64,000 bases of DNA from Linnemannia schmuckeri (taxonomy: Eukaryota > Mortierellomycota > Mortierellomycetes > Mortierellales > Mortierellaceae): contig JANATG010000015.1 of assembly GCA_029449235.1 (NCBI GenBank), forward strand, positions 930,001 to 994,000, in the 5' to 3' direction. The translations under genes were made by a program, and so were the position numbers. A model generated the notes under the pieces. It saw only the letters and a list, made by a program, of their open reading frames with translations. It was not told the DNA's origin and did not search any database. Positions 33,916 through 45,716 of this stretch are shown here, piece after piece; the stretch's first letter is position 1, and each line of letters starts with the position of its first letter.

Positions 33916-35657
33916 GGCCTTGCAGCAACAGCAGCAACAGGCAAAGGCTCTGCAGCAGCAACAAGCTCAGCAACAGGCTCAGCAGTTGCAGCGCCAGCAG
34001 TCTACATCGTCTATCCCTACGCCTCCTGCTCCCACCCCCGCCCCCAAAATGTCTAAGAAGAAGGCCGCTGCACAAGCAGCCGCGCAAGCTGCACAGCAGG
34101 CCGCCGCACAGCAGGCAGCACAACAGGCGGCACAACAGGCGCAGCAGCAAGCTCAGCAGCAGGCCCAACAACAAGCCGCACAACAGGCCCAACAGCAGGC
34201 TCAACAAGCTCAGCAGTTCTATCCAAGCCAGCCAAATGCACCCCTGCCCTTGTCTCAACCTGGGCTCCACCCCTCTGGTCGGCCCAAGCGACCTCCAAAT
34301 GCATTCTTGGTCTTCTCTAGTGTGCGTCGTCCCGAGCTCCAAAAGATGTACCCAAGTCACAAGACTGCTGTCCTTAGTAAGCGTCTTGGTGAAGAATGGC
34401 GTAGCATGAGCAACGTAAGTTCATCCTGGCGTTTTCAAGAAACCATTCGCCTGCCTGTATGTTAAGTGCAAAAAAAAAACGCATTGTTGTTAACCAGGAT
34501 TATCTTATTTTGGATCGTTTAGGAACGCAAATCGCTTTATACCTCTCGTGCAAAGGACATCAAGGATACTTTCCAGACGAACCACCCCGATTACGTGTAT
34601 ACTCGTCGTTCCTCCAAGAAGCGTGGACTCAACGACGTCGATGGCGGACCCTCCAAGAAGTACAAGGGTGGTGACAACGTAAGTTCATACCATGCTTTCG
34701 CTCCGGTGTGGATGGTGCTACAAGGAGAAATTGAGCAAATAGCCTAAATGGAAATGAAATTTGTCTTTCATATGATAGTACGCCGACAATCACAACAGCA
34801 ACGGCAATGGCAACAACGGTACTAGTAACAACAACGCCGCTAACAACGCCCACAACTTGGCAGCGACACTTGGACTGGATCCTAACCGCCCCAGGCGTCC
34901 AATGAACTCGTACCTGATTTTCAACCAAGAGATGCGTCACAAGTTGTTGCTTGACAATGCCAACCTGACGGTAAGCGAGATCTCTCGGGCAATTGGACAG
35001 AAGTGGGCCACCATGACGCCAGAAATGAAGCGCGAGTACACGGAGAAGGCAGCTGCAATCAAGTCGAACTTCCTCAAGGAGCACCCAGACTATGTGTACT
35101 CTCGCCGAAGCAAGGCCGAGATCGCCGCCTCTGGAGCTGCGCGCCGTCGTGGAGCCGTTCCTCTTTCTGGCGCATCGCTTGCCAAGCAGCAGCAGGCTCT
35201 CGCTCGGAGTGGTGCACTTGCAGCTGCCAATGCAGGCAGTTCAAGTGGAGGAGCAAGTGGTTCGGCGGGCGGCGCTGGTGGAGCGAACCATGCAGCTTCC
35301 AACAACCATGCGAGCGCTTCGCGGGCAAATGGCACAGGTGCTATCGGTGGTGGACTGGATGTGGCGATCAATGGCAAGGACACCAAGGGCCGCAACAAGA
35401 AGCGCACCAAGGATCCTGATGCACCCAAACATCCTATTCCTGGTTTCTTGTTTTTCCGGTCTGGCGAGCGGGCGCGTATTCGTGCGATGAACCCGAACCA
35501 GCCGATCCCCAAGGTTGCGGCGACGTTGTGGAACGAGATGACGCCTGCACAGCGAGAACCCTGGCTGCAGAAGGCGGCGCAGGACAAGCAACGCTACGCA
35601 GAGGAGATGCAGGCATACTCTGCAAGGAAAGGTCGCATGGGCAAAAGACAGTCGTAA
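31005..35657 (+). CDS. Gln-rich transcription regulator with three HMG boxes
   Basis: Five exons, 31005-31568, 31673-32068, 32177-34414, 34523-34678 and 34779-35657, all phase 0, give 1410 residues. The first thousand are disordered, with many polyGln and Gln/Ala runs and a basic AT-hook-like GKGRGRKKK near residue 785. Three HMG boxes follow: RPKRPPNAFLVF at about 1021-1095 (MATA/Sox-like, split by an intron), RPRRPMNSYLIF at about 1155-1225, and HPIPGFLFFRSGERARIR at about 1332-1400. Box one has the sequence-specific class signature; the third is more divergent. The protein is presumably nuclear and bends DNA while the Gln-rich part activates or recruits cofactors (inference). It is too large to be a simple mating-type sex protein. 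No targets can be named. Confidence 0.88.
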
Positions 35658-35835
35658 TTCTTTGTTTTTATGTATTTCACTTTTAGTTTTCGCGATTTTT
35701 TTGTCTTTCGTTCACAAAATACATTTGGTCCATTTGGACAACAACCATCAGCCCAAACCCCTTAATAATTTCATCAAAGCGATACCCCTGCAAACTACGG
35801 AAATCGAAACTGATCACTCTTTTTTCAGGATACTC

Positions 35836-36591
35836 ATGCAACACATGGCAGAGTCGACGTTGGTCTCATTCAGGAGAACGATTGCAACACACCTCGCGAG
35901 GATTGTAGGCCAGCCTGTTGAGAGTATCTTCCCGCTGGTCCAGCAGAACATCAGTCACCGCAAGGCGTCGCACAGCGTCTTTTCTGTCGTTATCAAACGG
36001 CTTCAACAGCTTCAGAGCAGAAACGGTGAAAAAGAAGGAAGAGCGGCGGCAGTGTTAGATGAGCATGTGCTGGAGCAGTGCTGTACTGAGCTGTCGGCCG
36101 AGACGCGGAGGTGGATTGTTGGAGCGCGGATGACTAAGGATATGTTATTGTTTGATCCTCAGCCTCTTCATTTGATCCAGAAAGCTATTGGTGCTATTGT
36201 TGAGCGTGGTCTAGGTGGTGAAGGAGGAGAGGGGGGTGAGAGGGAGAAGAAGGTTGTGAAGGACGTTTTGGGGAAGAGGGCGCGTGAGACATTAAGTTTT
36301 GGAGAGGATAATGGCAGAAGGGGCGTGGTTATTGTGGTGGATGGGGTGAAGACGCTTCAGGACGAGAATGCGTTCTGTAGTTTGCGACGGACGGTCCTGA
36401 CGGGATTTGTTGCTCGCTTCTTGTCTGACGAATCGAGTGATGCTACTGTCAAGGTTGTTGCTGATACTGATAGTAAGCGTGTTGTGTGTGTTATAATTGT
36501 TTGTTGTTGTTGTTGTTGTCGATGTTTGAGGGATATTGACCAAGATTCAGATACGCACGGTATCAGTTAAATAATTGCTGATCGTTTCTGT

Positions 36592-36632
<41 letters not shown>

Positions 36633-38130
36633 CGTGACTATTTGATAGACGGAGAGTTCTTACGAGGCCTGAATGTCGAGTCACTAATTTCATCTGATTC
36701 TTCCAACAACATCAGTGATGATGACGAGTATCTGGAGACCATGAAACGCGCGCTTCAGACAAAAGTAGGGATCAAGGCGCAGCAGAGCATCACAGAAGAT
36801 GGTGCATGGTTCGTTGATCTGTCTGCTCAGAAACTAGGACAGGTCAAGGTGTTTTCTTCTTGTAAGACAGGAGAGACGTCGACAACAGAGAATGGTGATG
36901 AGCAGAAGGAGATGGGTGAGCCGGCGGCAGTGGTTGAGGTGATGGTTCAGATGGCGCGGCGGTTTGCGCGGTATGGTGGAAATGATGCAGAGGTTCGGTA
37001 TATTTGGGTGGTGCCAGATGGACGACGGTTGTTTGCGGAGCAGGTGCTGCACTTGGCTCGGATCATTTTTCCAGAAGGAGGTGAACGGCGGTTACAGAGT
37101 CAAGTAGATCAGGTAATGGTGGCAGGAGAGGGAGCAGGAGAAGGAGACGAGCCGGAGAGAAAGAAGCGCGCAAGAGTAGCAGGATCTGATGTTGTTGCGG
37201 ATCCAGTTACACCGCTGATACCAAAGTCGTGGGCTGATTCAGTGGAAGTGGTTTATTATGGACCGGCTACAGGAGTCGATTTGCCAAAGGACTCGTCACT
37301 CCTCACCGCTACTACTGGTTCTGGTGGAAGTGAGATGAGTGGAGTTGTTGAATACACGAACATGAAAATGCGCGAGCTCGTTGAACAGAACCGAGGAAAC
37401 GGTGGTGTTGGCGGGTACAGCGGTGCTTATGGTGATGATGGCGGATACGATGACGATGAAGGTGATGAAGATGAAAACAAAGGTTTAGATGAGACAGAGC
37501 TTTCGAGGATGTCCAAGATCTTGAGTCAGTCGGCGTTGGTGGTATCTTGTTGTGGCGGGAAGAGGGCCCGGAAGCTGAATGTGAGTCTGAGCAGAATCTT
37601 GGATGGCAAGGGTAACTCTGGCGTGTTTCTTCAATATGTCCTTTCTAGGCTTTATGGGTATGTGTTGCAATTTGTTTATAATTATTTTTTAAAGACGCGT
37701 CGGAAAGAATGTATGATTAGGCGCGCACTCTTAACTTCATTTTTACTCCTTTTTTTTCCCCCTCTTCTCTTGATATCATCAACAAAACTAATTTAACATG
37801 GATAGCATCGAAAGGAAATCCAAGACGCGCCTAAACCCCATCGCCGACCTGTCCCAAATCTCATCCTACACCGAATCCTTCGACCTCGCCCTCCTCCTCG
37901 CCGAATACCCTGAGATCCTTTCTAATATCGAGGTCTCGTTAGACCCGTCAGTACTAGTCACTTATTTATTTAACCTGGCGGCGAGGGTGGGTCAGGCTAA
38001 TCGAGTGTTGAGGGTAAAGGGAATGGAGGTAGAGGTTGCGGAGGCGAGATGGTTGGTGTTTTGGGCGGCTAAAAAGGTTTTTGAGGAGGGGTTGGGGTTG
38101 CTAGGGTTGGAGTTTTTGGAACGGATGTAG
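35836..38130 (+). CDS. DALRD3-like tRNA-Arg binding protein
   Basis: Exons 35836-36472, 36649-37657 and 37806-38130 give 656 residues, with every junction in phase. The C-terminal 140 residues form a DALR anticodon-binding domain: GNSGVFLQYVLSRLYG across the last junction, then SYTESFDLALLLAEYPEIL and ANRVLRVKGMEVEVAEARWL, ending LLGLEFLERM as in animal DALRD3. There is no HIGH or KMSKS catalytic module, so it is not arginyl-tRNA synthetase. The middle is acidic and Gly-rich. Human DALRD3 brings METTL2 to tRNA-Arg for m3C32 methylation; the same role here is inference. An alternative start is the ATG at 35845. Intron 1 contains a T39 run just before its acceptor. The gene starts only 178 bp after the HMG-box gene. 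Confidence 0.8.
36594..36632 (+). repeat. T39 tract in DALRD3-like intron 1
   Basis: The tract ends 16 nt before the splice acceptor and may act as an extended polypyrimidine tract. Confidence 0.9.
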
Positions 38131-38767
38131 GAACGGATGTACCAAGCTCGAGAGGGCGTAGTAGATACCATATGCTGCCTATGAGCGGGGCGGGATAGAT
38201 GGTGGTGATGATGGGTAGAATAATAAAGAACTCGAGAGAAAACATAAAATCTATGGTTGTGCAACCATGGTTCACATCCGAACCCGATCAGTCAATGGAA
38301 GGAGCAACGAGAAAAAACGAGCTTAACGCATTTAGGTCCCAAGGACGTCAAGAAAGGTAATTTTATTTATTTTTTTTAGACAAAGCAAGGGTTTCTGCAT
38401 GAACGACTTCGCAATGGCGTCGGGGATGGGATAGGGTGAGGGGGCTGCAGCAAGTTTGTGCTAATGGTAGCTGGCCTGTGATGTGGCGACAGGGCTCACT
38501 TGTTCGTTTTGCTTTATTCTTTTTTATTTTTTGACTTCCCTTTCGCACCCGAGATTCGGCTGTGAGATTTTTGTTCGGCATTTCTTCCTTTGGCAAGTCT
38601 ATTTAATCTGCACAACGTGATCCGTGTCCTGAGCACAACTTTAATGCATGTATAAAAGTAGGCACAGTTTCGCTCTTTTTCTTTATCAACATATCCTCAT
38701 CAATAACTCAACAACTCAACAACTCAACAACAAACCAGCCAAACAACAAACCAACCAAACAACAATT
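38131..38767 (+). other. Intergenic region and promoter of the small mitochondrial gene
   Basis: 637 bp containing no gene. The final 70 bp before the ATG are CA/AAC-rich, with three AACTCAAC repeats near 38705-38730, a composition often seen in highly translated fungal leaders. Confidence 0.6.
38651..38656 (+). promoter_or_regulatory. TATA box
   Basis: TATAAA (context TGTATAAAAGTAGG) lies 112 bp upstream of the ATG at 38768, followed by a CT/CA leader. It is the clearest TATA box found before a gene in this window. Confidence 0.6.
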
Positions 38768-39193
38768 ATGGCGTCTCTTATGCATTGCATTGTGCCTCAA
38801 CTCGTCGCCCGCTCAGGAGCCTCGGCCGTCCGCCAACGCACCATGGCCACCCTTTCGTCCTCCACTCCCACCAAGGCGTCGACTGCTGTCAAGGGCGCTG
38901 CAGGAAAGGCCACAGGATCCACCACCACCGCTACCGCCAAGGCAGCCAAGGCTGCTACTCCCCCTCCTGCCCCTGAGAATGCAGCGGCAGAAGAGAACCC
39001 GCTGTGGGAGCTGTGGAAGGCACACAAGCACAACAAATTGGCAATCGGAACTGTTCTTGTTGCGGCACTGATGGGCGATGCTGCCGTCTCGTGGGCCTTG
39101 TTTGGCAAGAAGAAGACAGAAGGCGAGGAAGGCCAGGAGGCTGCTCAGGCCGAGAGTGTCGCCAATACTTCTGTCGCCGCCACCGTGGCCTAG
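38768..39193 (+). CDS. Small mitochondrial membrane protein, function unknown
   Basis: A single-exon gene of 141 residues. The first 30 or so (MASLMHCIVPQLVARSGASA, VRQRTMATLSS) are basic, hydroxylated and free of acids, as in a mitochondrial presequence. An Ala/Thr/Lys-rich linker follows, then ENPLWELWKAHKHNKLAIGT, one hydrophobic helix (VLVAALMGDAAVSWALFG), and an acidic Ala-rich tail. It probably sits in the inner membrane. I do not recognise a family. A TATA box and a CAA-rich leader suggest strong expression. Confidence 0.75.
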   Translation: MASLMHCIVPQLVARSGASAVRQRTMATLSSSTPTKASTAVKGAAGKATGSTTTATAKAAKAATPPPAPENAAAEENPLWELWKAHKHNKLAIGTVLVAALMGDAAVSWALFGKKKTEGEEGQEAAQAESVANTSVAATVA

Positions 39194-39505
39194 ATGAGGT
39201 GGCATCTATTTTTTTAGTTTGAGGAGAGCGGTGGAGCCAAGTCCACATTGTTAGTGGAAACTCCCTCCCTGCTTACTTTGCCAAATCCTCTCGTAACACA
39301 CTCCCCACTCTACTCTTTTGTATTGTTATTAAAAGTATGCACCCGGCATTGATTGTTGGGTTTTGTTCTTTTGTGATATTTTTTGAGTGTCTTTGAGTAT
39401 CTTTACTGTGTTAAAAGTTTTCTATGGGTGATGGTCGTGGACGTGCAAATGAAAAAGGGGAGAAAAAGAGAAAGAATAAAACGTTAGATGATGACCAGAT
39501 AAAAT
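39194..39505. other. Convergent 3' intergenic region
   Basis: 312 bp between the stops of the small mitochondrial gene and the NADPH oxidase gene. AT-rich, with no further feature seen. Confidence 0.6.
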
Positions 39506-41666
39506 TCACAGAGTAACGCAACCAGTTGAACGCCCACTGCTCCATGACGCTGTAGTGCATTTGCTTTCTCCTTGTGCGCTATTTTTGTTGGGAAAAAAAA
39601 AAAAAATAAAAGAGGCAAGAAAGTTACCTTTGTGCCAAACGAACTGCGTAGTCTGATTACTAAATTTTGTGCAACAGGCTTGCAACTGCTTGCCCATCTT
39701 CTTGGGTCCACAAAAGAAGACCCCAATATCCGTATCCTCATGCTGACTCCGGATCCGTTCAAACTCGACATCCAGGTTGGGTCGTCCAAAACAAGTCCTC
39801 GCCCTCAATCCTGTCACCGTATCCTCAAACGCATCCTGATCGTTCAACATCAAGTTTCCGACTTCAGAATGTCGTAGTTTCCCAGTGAGGAATGTGTGGA
39901 TCTCGATAAACTGGTTCAGGTCTTGGGATTCGAGGGCGAGAAGGAGGGATTGGAACCATTCGAATGAATCCTTGTCCCTGCAGATCCAGAAAAAGTAGAC
40001 TTTATGGAGTTTTGTCGCGGCGGTTGGGTAGTTAACTCTGTACCAGATAGATTTTAGGACGGAGGCGAAGGGGGTGACGCCTATGCCGGCGCCGACGAGG
40101 ACAGTGACTTCGAATTTGAAGACGTCTTCTGAAGCCGCCCCGAAGGGCCCATCAATCATGATCCGGGGGAGAATGGTGACGAGACCGTCGTCCTTGTCAC
40201 CCATGGTCTCTTCCCATTCTGCCACGCCATCGACATCGCAGCCTAGCCGTCGTCCAAGCGCCTTTGTGAAATCGCCGACTACACGAATATGTACGCTCAG
40301 GTAATCCTCTTCGGGTGCGTTGGTCAAAGTGAAGGGGTGCCATTGCCAAAGCGAGACTTCGGGGCAGCACAAAAAGATGTACTGCCCCGCTAGGGCTCGA
40401 CAGGACTCCTTCTTCATCTGGATCTCGACGACCTTGGATGGGTGGAGGATGACTCTGGAGATAGTAGTCTTTTGTATTCCGCGCCACTCTCGGAGGACTC
40501 GTTCAAGGAGATACATCGACCCACTAGCGACCCAGTACTTCCAGAAACTAGCGATGTCTTTGCAGTGGGGCGGGCGGTCAGGTGTGAGGAGACAGAATGC
40601 GCCATGGAAGGAAAAGAGACCGAAAAAGACCAGGAAGAGATGATGCCAGTACCAGAAGACCTCAAACTTTGCTTGACGGACCTTGGGGAGGGATGTGAAA
40701 ACCATAACCAACAAGACCAACAACATCAAATGGCCCGTCAACCCGGGCCCGGACACAAACATCAATCCCAAAAACGAAAACTTGTCTGGGTCTGTCCTCG
40801 ACAACCTCCAGAAATTCACATAATGCGCAAAAGTATGGACCAGTGTAAAGAACACAATACTCCAGGCAATGGCCTTATGGAATGCCAAAGCCTTATCAAA
40901 GGGAACGATTCTGTTCAAAGGAGTCGAGCGGAGCCAAGAGATGAGGGTTCGACAGACAGGGAAGAGGATCAGCCCGGAATCGACATGGAGGACGAGGGCG
41001 GCCCCGCGGGCCATGGGGAGGGTGACGCCGAGTTTTGAACGTGCGATTTCGAAATTGTCGGAGAAGTAGTAGTTGAAGAAGGAGAGGCCGAAGAGGCCGA
41101 CGTGGACTAGGATCCAGAGTATTAAGAATATCCATCTGTTGCCTAATGATTGTGTACAAAGAGAGAAGCAGATGTTTTGATCGGCGGAGGATGGGATGGA
41201 TTGGATGGTTAGAAAAGAGAGGTTAAAAAAAGGCGGGTTAGAGGTGAGACATGGCCCAAGCGCTCCGCCATCAGCATATGTTTGTGTATGTTGATCAACA
41301 GCAGAATTCCACGGCTGATGTGATGGTTCCTGAACACAGACATACGCATTCACATTCAGAAACACACAAACCCCACCAAAAAGGTACCATCAGAAACCAA
41401 AAAAAAAAACCGCCGAAACAAACAAAAAAACAAAAACACTCAAACATGCCTTCGTTGATCATCCAGATAGAGACGCGTTGGTGCCAAGAGATAGGACCAG
41501 GATCACCCTCTTCACTGTCCTTTGTATCTCGATCGCCTTTACGCCGTCGTCCTCCCAGGTCGTCGAGAGAGTGCAAGAGTCGGAGATCGGTTGCTGTCCC
41601 GTCGGTGTATTGAGCCTGCTGCATTTGGTGCAGTTCTGTCCTGTCCCGTGCGTTTAGCCGTGGCAT
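39506..41666 (-). CDS. NADPH oxidase catalytic subunit (gp91phox-type Nox)
   Basis: Exon 1 (41666-41450) and exon 2 (from 41142) join in phase through a GC-AG intron, restoring WMINEGNRWIFLILW, which resembles the start of animal Nox. Heme-ligand histidines pair as H161/H175 and H239/H252, the spacings of Nox2 (14 and 13). The FAD motif HPFTLTNAP, the NADPH motif VLVGAGIGVTPFASVLK and VFFCGPKK are intact. There are no EF hands, so regulation is more likely by NoxR (p67phox-like) and Rac than by calcium. It makes superoxide at membranes, used in fungal differentiation and tip growth. The C terminus is unsettled: the frame passes the family ending (WHKGNF) to a TGA at 39506 (617 residues), while a donor at 39627 could splice to 39578 or 39567. 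Confidence 0.9.
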
Positions 41667-43814
41667 TCCTGTTGATGTAGTTTTTTGTTCGCAAGGTAAA
41701 TGGGAATATCTAATCGATATTGAGTTGCTACACTCGTTCTTGGTTATTTGCAGAAAGTAAAAAGGTGCTGTGTGAAGTTGAATGGCGAACGAGTGAAAAA
41801 AAAAAAAAAAGGAAAGGAATGAAGAAGGAAAGGAATGGCAAGGAAATGGAGCAATGGCAAGAATCAACAAAAGCAACAAGTTTCATAAAAGGTGTGGGGA
41901 AGTAGGACAAGGAGTGGCAATTGACACTAATTCTCATTTCTGGCAAGCAGCCGAACAAGCTACTTGTGCGCTCGCGAAAAGAAAAAGAAAAAGAAATTGT
42001 CCCTGGAGGTAAATTACTACTATCATATCGTGGTTGTTTGCAATAAAAGGCGACAAGAAAAAAGAAGGAGAAGGGGGTAAGGAGAAAAGAAGAGGAGGTG
42101 AGGGAGAGGCACAGGAGTTTTTTCTTCTTTTTTTCTTGCCTGAACTTATCAAAAGACGGGGCCAACCGATTCCCCTCCTCTCTTTCTCAGCCTCACCCTC
42201 GATTAATCGCAGCATGCAAGCAGCAAAGTGCTGGCCTCTCTTTTCTCACTCTTACTCCAAAAAGTGAAAGAGACATCCCACTCATCCATCCATTCATCCC
42301 TGTCTATCTCACGCACTCTCTCTCTTTTTTTTTTTTTTTTTTTTTAATTTCTCCCTTCCATCGTCAGCTTTCCTCTCCTTTCATTTTTCTTGCCCTGGCT
42401 GAAAGAAATATGTATGACTCTTGTTGTCCTTTCATTGAGAACAACCTCGAAGGGACTGTTGGCCCCTCTCTCGCGTTTTAAGTTACCTAAAAAGAAAAAC
42501 AAGAAGCAATGATAGCGAAGGTATCTTAGTGAACGAAGGGGTTGGATGTAGCATTTCGTTGGAAGGGTATGGGAGAACAAGAGGGGTGGAAATGAGGACA
42601 AGTTGACGTATTGGAATAAATCACAGCATCGAAAATAACCAGCTTCACTAAACTGGGCGACAATGACTACGGTCATGGTCGAAAAAAGACACGCGCCAAG
42701 GTGCCCGTTTTCTTAACGTGTACTCATATTATCATACGGAGGAGGAAGAAGAGAAGATACACAAAGAAATTATGAGAGAGAAAGGCAAGAATAGAAAACA
42801 AGTCGTGTCTAACGGCTATTTCCCGTTTTCCTAATCGAACGTGTGAGTTTTTTTTTTTGTGGTTGCAGGAGTGTGGTTTTTATTTATTTTTCCTGTATAT
42901 GGGATATTTTGGACACGGATATATACAGCGGGAAAATCACGTAGTTATTTACATAGTCCAAAAAAGCAAACAAGGTGAGAGCGTTTTTTCTTGCTGGCGG
43001 AAAAAAAAAGACGAGGTCGTAAGGGGAAGGGAGGAAGAGGAGACCAACCAGCTGGCGGACAAAAAAAATAAAAATAAAAAAGGGGATTGGGGAACTCGGA
43101 TGGAATGGTGCGACCATGGATGACACGAAGGGACGAAGATCTAGATGGTTGGTTTGTCGAGAGCAAGGACAAAGTGTAAGATACGAGAGAGAAGAAAGAA
43201 AGGGATCAGCATGGTTGAACGCGAGCAAGAGTAAGAGCGCCCGCTTGTGATTGACAATGACAGGACAATAAGCATCGGGCCACATGGTTGGCTGAAAAAT
43301 GACCGAGGCCAATTTTATTCTTTGAACTCATTTTTTTTTTTTCGTGTGGAAGACTGAATGTAGATGAAAAATGTTCTCCTTTTCATTGAGCATGAATGTT
43401 GGCTTTTTGTGTTGGCGGGTTGTCAATGCTCGGTGAGCAATTGCTCAATAAAAAGGAAGATATGAGTAAAAAAAAATTGGAATAAGCGAGGCGAAGCAAA
43501 ACGAGATTAGAAAAAAATAAGTTAAAAAGAGAGTGACCAAGGAGACAGAGACTGAGAAAGGAGCAGGGGGTCGAAAACAGCAATAGCGAAAAAGGACAAA
43601 GAAAGAAAGAAAAAAAAATAACAAACAGGAAGATCTGACCATTTGGAGACAAGAGCATCCAATAATGAGGTACATGTTCATCCTCCTCTTTCTTCCCTCC
43701 TACCCCTTTCCATAACCCATCGACATTTGATCATTGATGGACGACAAAGATCTCGATGGAGGTCTCTTTCTCTCTTTCTCTATTTCTCTTCGCTCTGGTT
43801 CTTTCTTTCTCTCT

Positions 43815-43817
<3 letters not shown>

Positions 43818-43851
<34 letters not shown>
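43818..43851 (+). repeat. T34 tract
   Basis: Intergenic T run, preceded by CT repeats. Confidence 0.9.
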
Positions 43852-43852
<1 letters not shown>

Positions 43853-44303
43853 GGCTGCAAGTAAGTTGGTAGGTGTGTGTGTGCGTGCCTTGCCCTGCCC
43901 AGTCTGAGAGTAGAGCGAGGATACCAATAATTTAAATTGACAAAGACGAACGAGCCTTTTCGTTCGTTTTTCGTTCGTTGTGTAGACGACTGGATGCAGG
44001 TGCGCTTGAGCGATTCAACCAATGGGTTCGTTCATCTTTGTCTGTTTTGTCTATCTCTCGTATCCTCATTTCCCTCAGGGAAAAAAAAAACTAATCCACA
44101 GTGAGCACTTGAGTTGTTAGCTTGTGCCCTCGTCTCGGTTGTCCCTTTTTTGTTGTTTATTTGTCGATGTGCAGTAGATGTACTATACGAGGGGATAGAA
44201 GAGAAGGAGAAGTAGGTAAGGTAGAAAGGACGAAAAGAAGGAAATAAGGGGAGGGGGGAGGGGTGGGTGCACACGCTCATTGAATGGCTCAATGGAGGTG
44301 TGG

Positions 44304-44324
44304 TGTGTGTGTGTGTGTGTGTGT
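44304..44324 (+). repeat. GT microsatellite
   Basis: About ten GT units in the Nox-RasGEF intergenic region. Confidence 0.9.
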
Positions 44325-45564
44325 GGGGTCCCTTCATTTTCAACCATTTTTGAATTGAGCACTCACACATTTTTGTTACAAGCAAAAGCGGGTTAGTGTT
44401 CGTCTTCCAGGAACACAAGAGGACACACTACTGAGACGGTGTAGTCCCTCTGTCCCTCTTTCCCTTTCCTCTCCCTCTCTCTCCGCCCTTTGTCTTGCCA
44501 CCCCGCCCAGTAGTCACTCAGGTGCACACTGAAAGGACGATCGTCCCTTCGCTTTCTTTTTTTTTTTTTTTGTCGTCCATTGGTCAATGGTTTCACGCTT
44601 TCTTGTCTCTTTTGTTTTTCTTTTCAAATCCTCCCCTCCCTTCTACTTTGCTCATTCCCACATTCACACACACCCCTCGACAGCTTTTCATGTAATCGGT
44701 AAAACTGCCCGCCACTCTCTCTCACTCCCTTACTTCACTCCCTACTCCATTCGCCACAGATAAAGAAAGGAACACAACAACCAACCGCGTCGAGAGATTC
44801 TCCACTTCCCATTCCTCTCATTCCTCGAATCGAATCAAATCAAAATCCGTAAATCACCTCGGCCGATCAACCGCCTCTCACTTCCCATATTGGAAGGTCC
44901 ACTCCTTCCTCGAGAATGGAGCGTTCTAGTCTCGAGACACATACATATCGATCTCATATCACACAGCCCTATCCACTCCACCCAATCCCCCTCCTCGGCG
45001 CAACGCACGACTCGCTGTTAACAACGGGGGTATACCAACACTATCCTCTCCATGCTCAAACAACCGACGCGACCAAACCACTAAACCACCCCTAGCCTAT
45101 CTCCATCGGGCAAGCACACTTCAATTGCCCCTCTCTCGTGTCCTATCCAATTCCACAACGATCTCTTCCTCGACGTTCAATCACGATAGTATCCACGTTC
45201 CCAACAAACATCTACACGCTCTTCTTCCTCCGTCTACACCTCTTCACCCTTTTACCCCCCACCCTGCAGCCAATGAACCATGCTGTATCCACCCACGTAC
45301 ATCCATCCATCCCCACACTCAAACAACACAATCCTTGTGTTGAAAGGATCGCAATCAAAAACAAAAAAGATCTCCTACCTGCACGTTTCGCCACCCAATC
45401 CTGAAACCACTCTTTTTTTTCTTCCTTGCTTTGCCACACAAACTTACAACAGCAATCCTGACACGCGCCACGCTTCTTCCTTTTCTTCATCCCAATCTCG
45501 TTAGGAAAGCGAGTCGCGCACCTTTTTTATCTTTAAAACTCTACCATCAGCGCACGACAGCTCT

Positions 45565-45680
45565 ATGCACCTGGCCGCCGCGTCGATGCCGTCGATGTCC
45601 ATGGATGCGATTGGTCTTGAACACTCCCAAGGCAACATGGATCATTGCGTCTCGAGGTAATGTGTGTTTCCCTTCTCCCT

Positions 45681-45716
<36 letters not shown>

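Larger units (their letters stand above)
41667..45564. other. 3.9-kb divergent intergenic region
   Basis: The plus strand is purine-rich at many places from 41790 to 43640, the minus-strand leader side of the oxidase. It then contains T34 at 43818-43851 and a GT repeat at 44304-44324, and is CT/CA-rich from about 44430 to the RasGEF first exon. No gene was recognised. Confidence 0.5.

Noticed and set aside
32886..34360. Long minus-strand ORFs (Ala/Val-rich and Leu-rich)
   Set aside because: Antisense of the CAG/CAA polyGln repeats in the HMG-box gene.
35836..38130. Arginyl-tRNA synthetase
   Set aside because: The DALR domain is present, but the Rossmann catalytic core with HIGH and KMSKS is absent.
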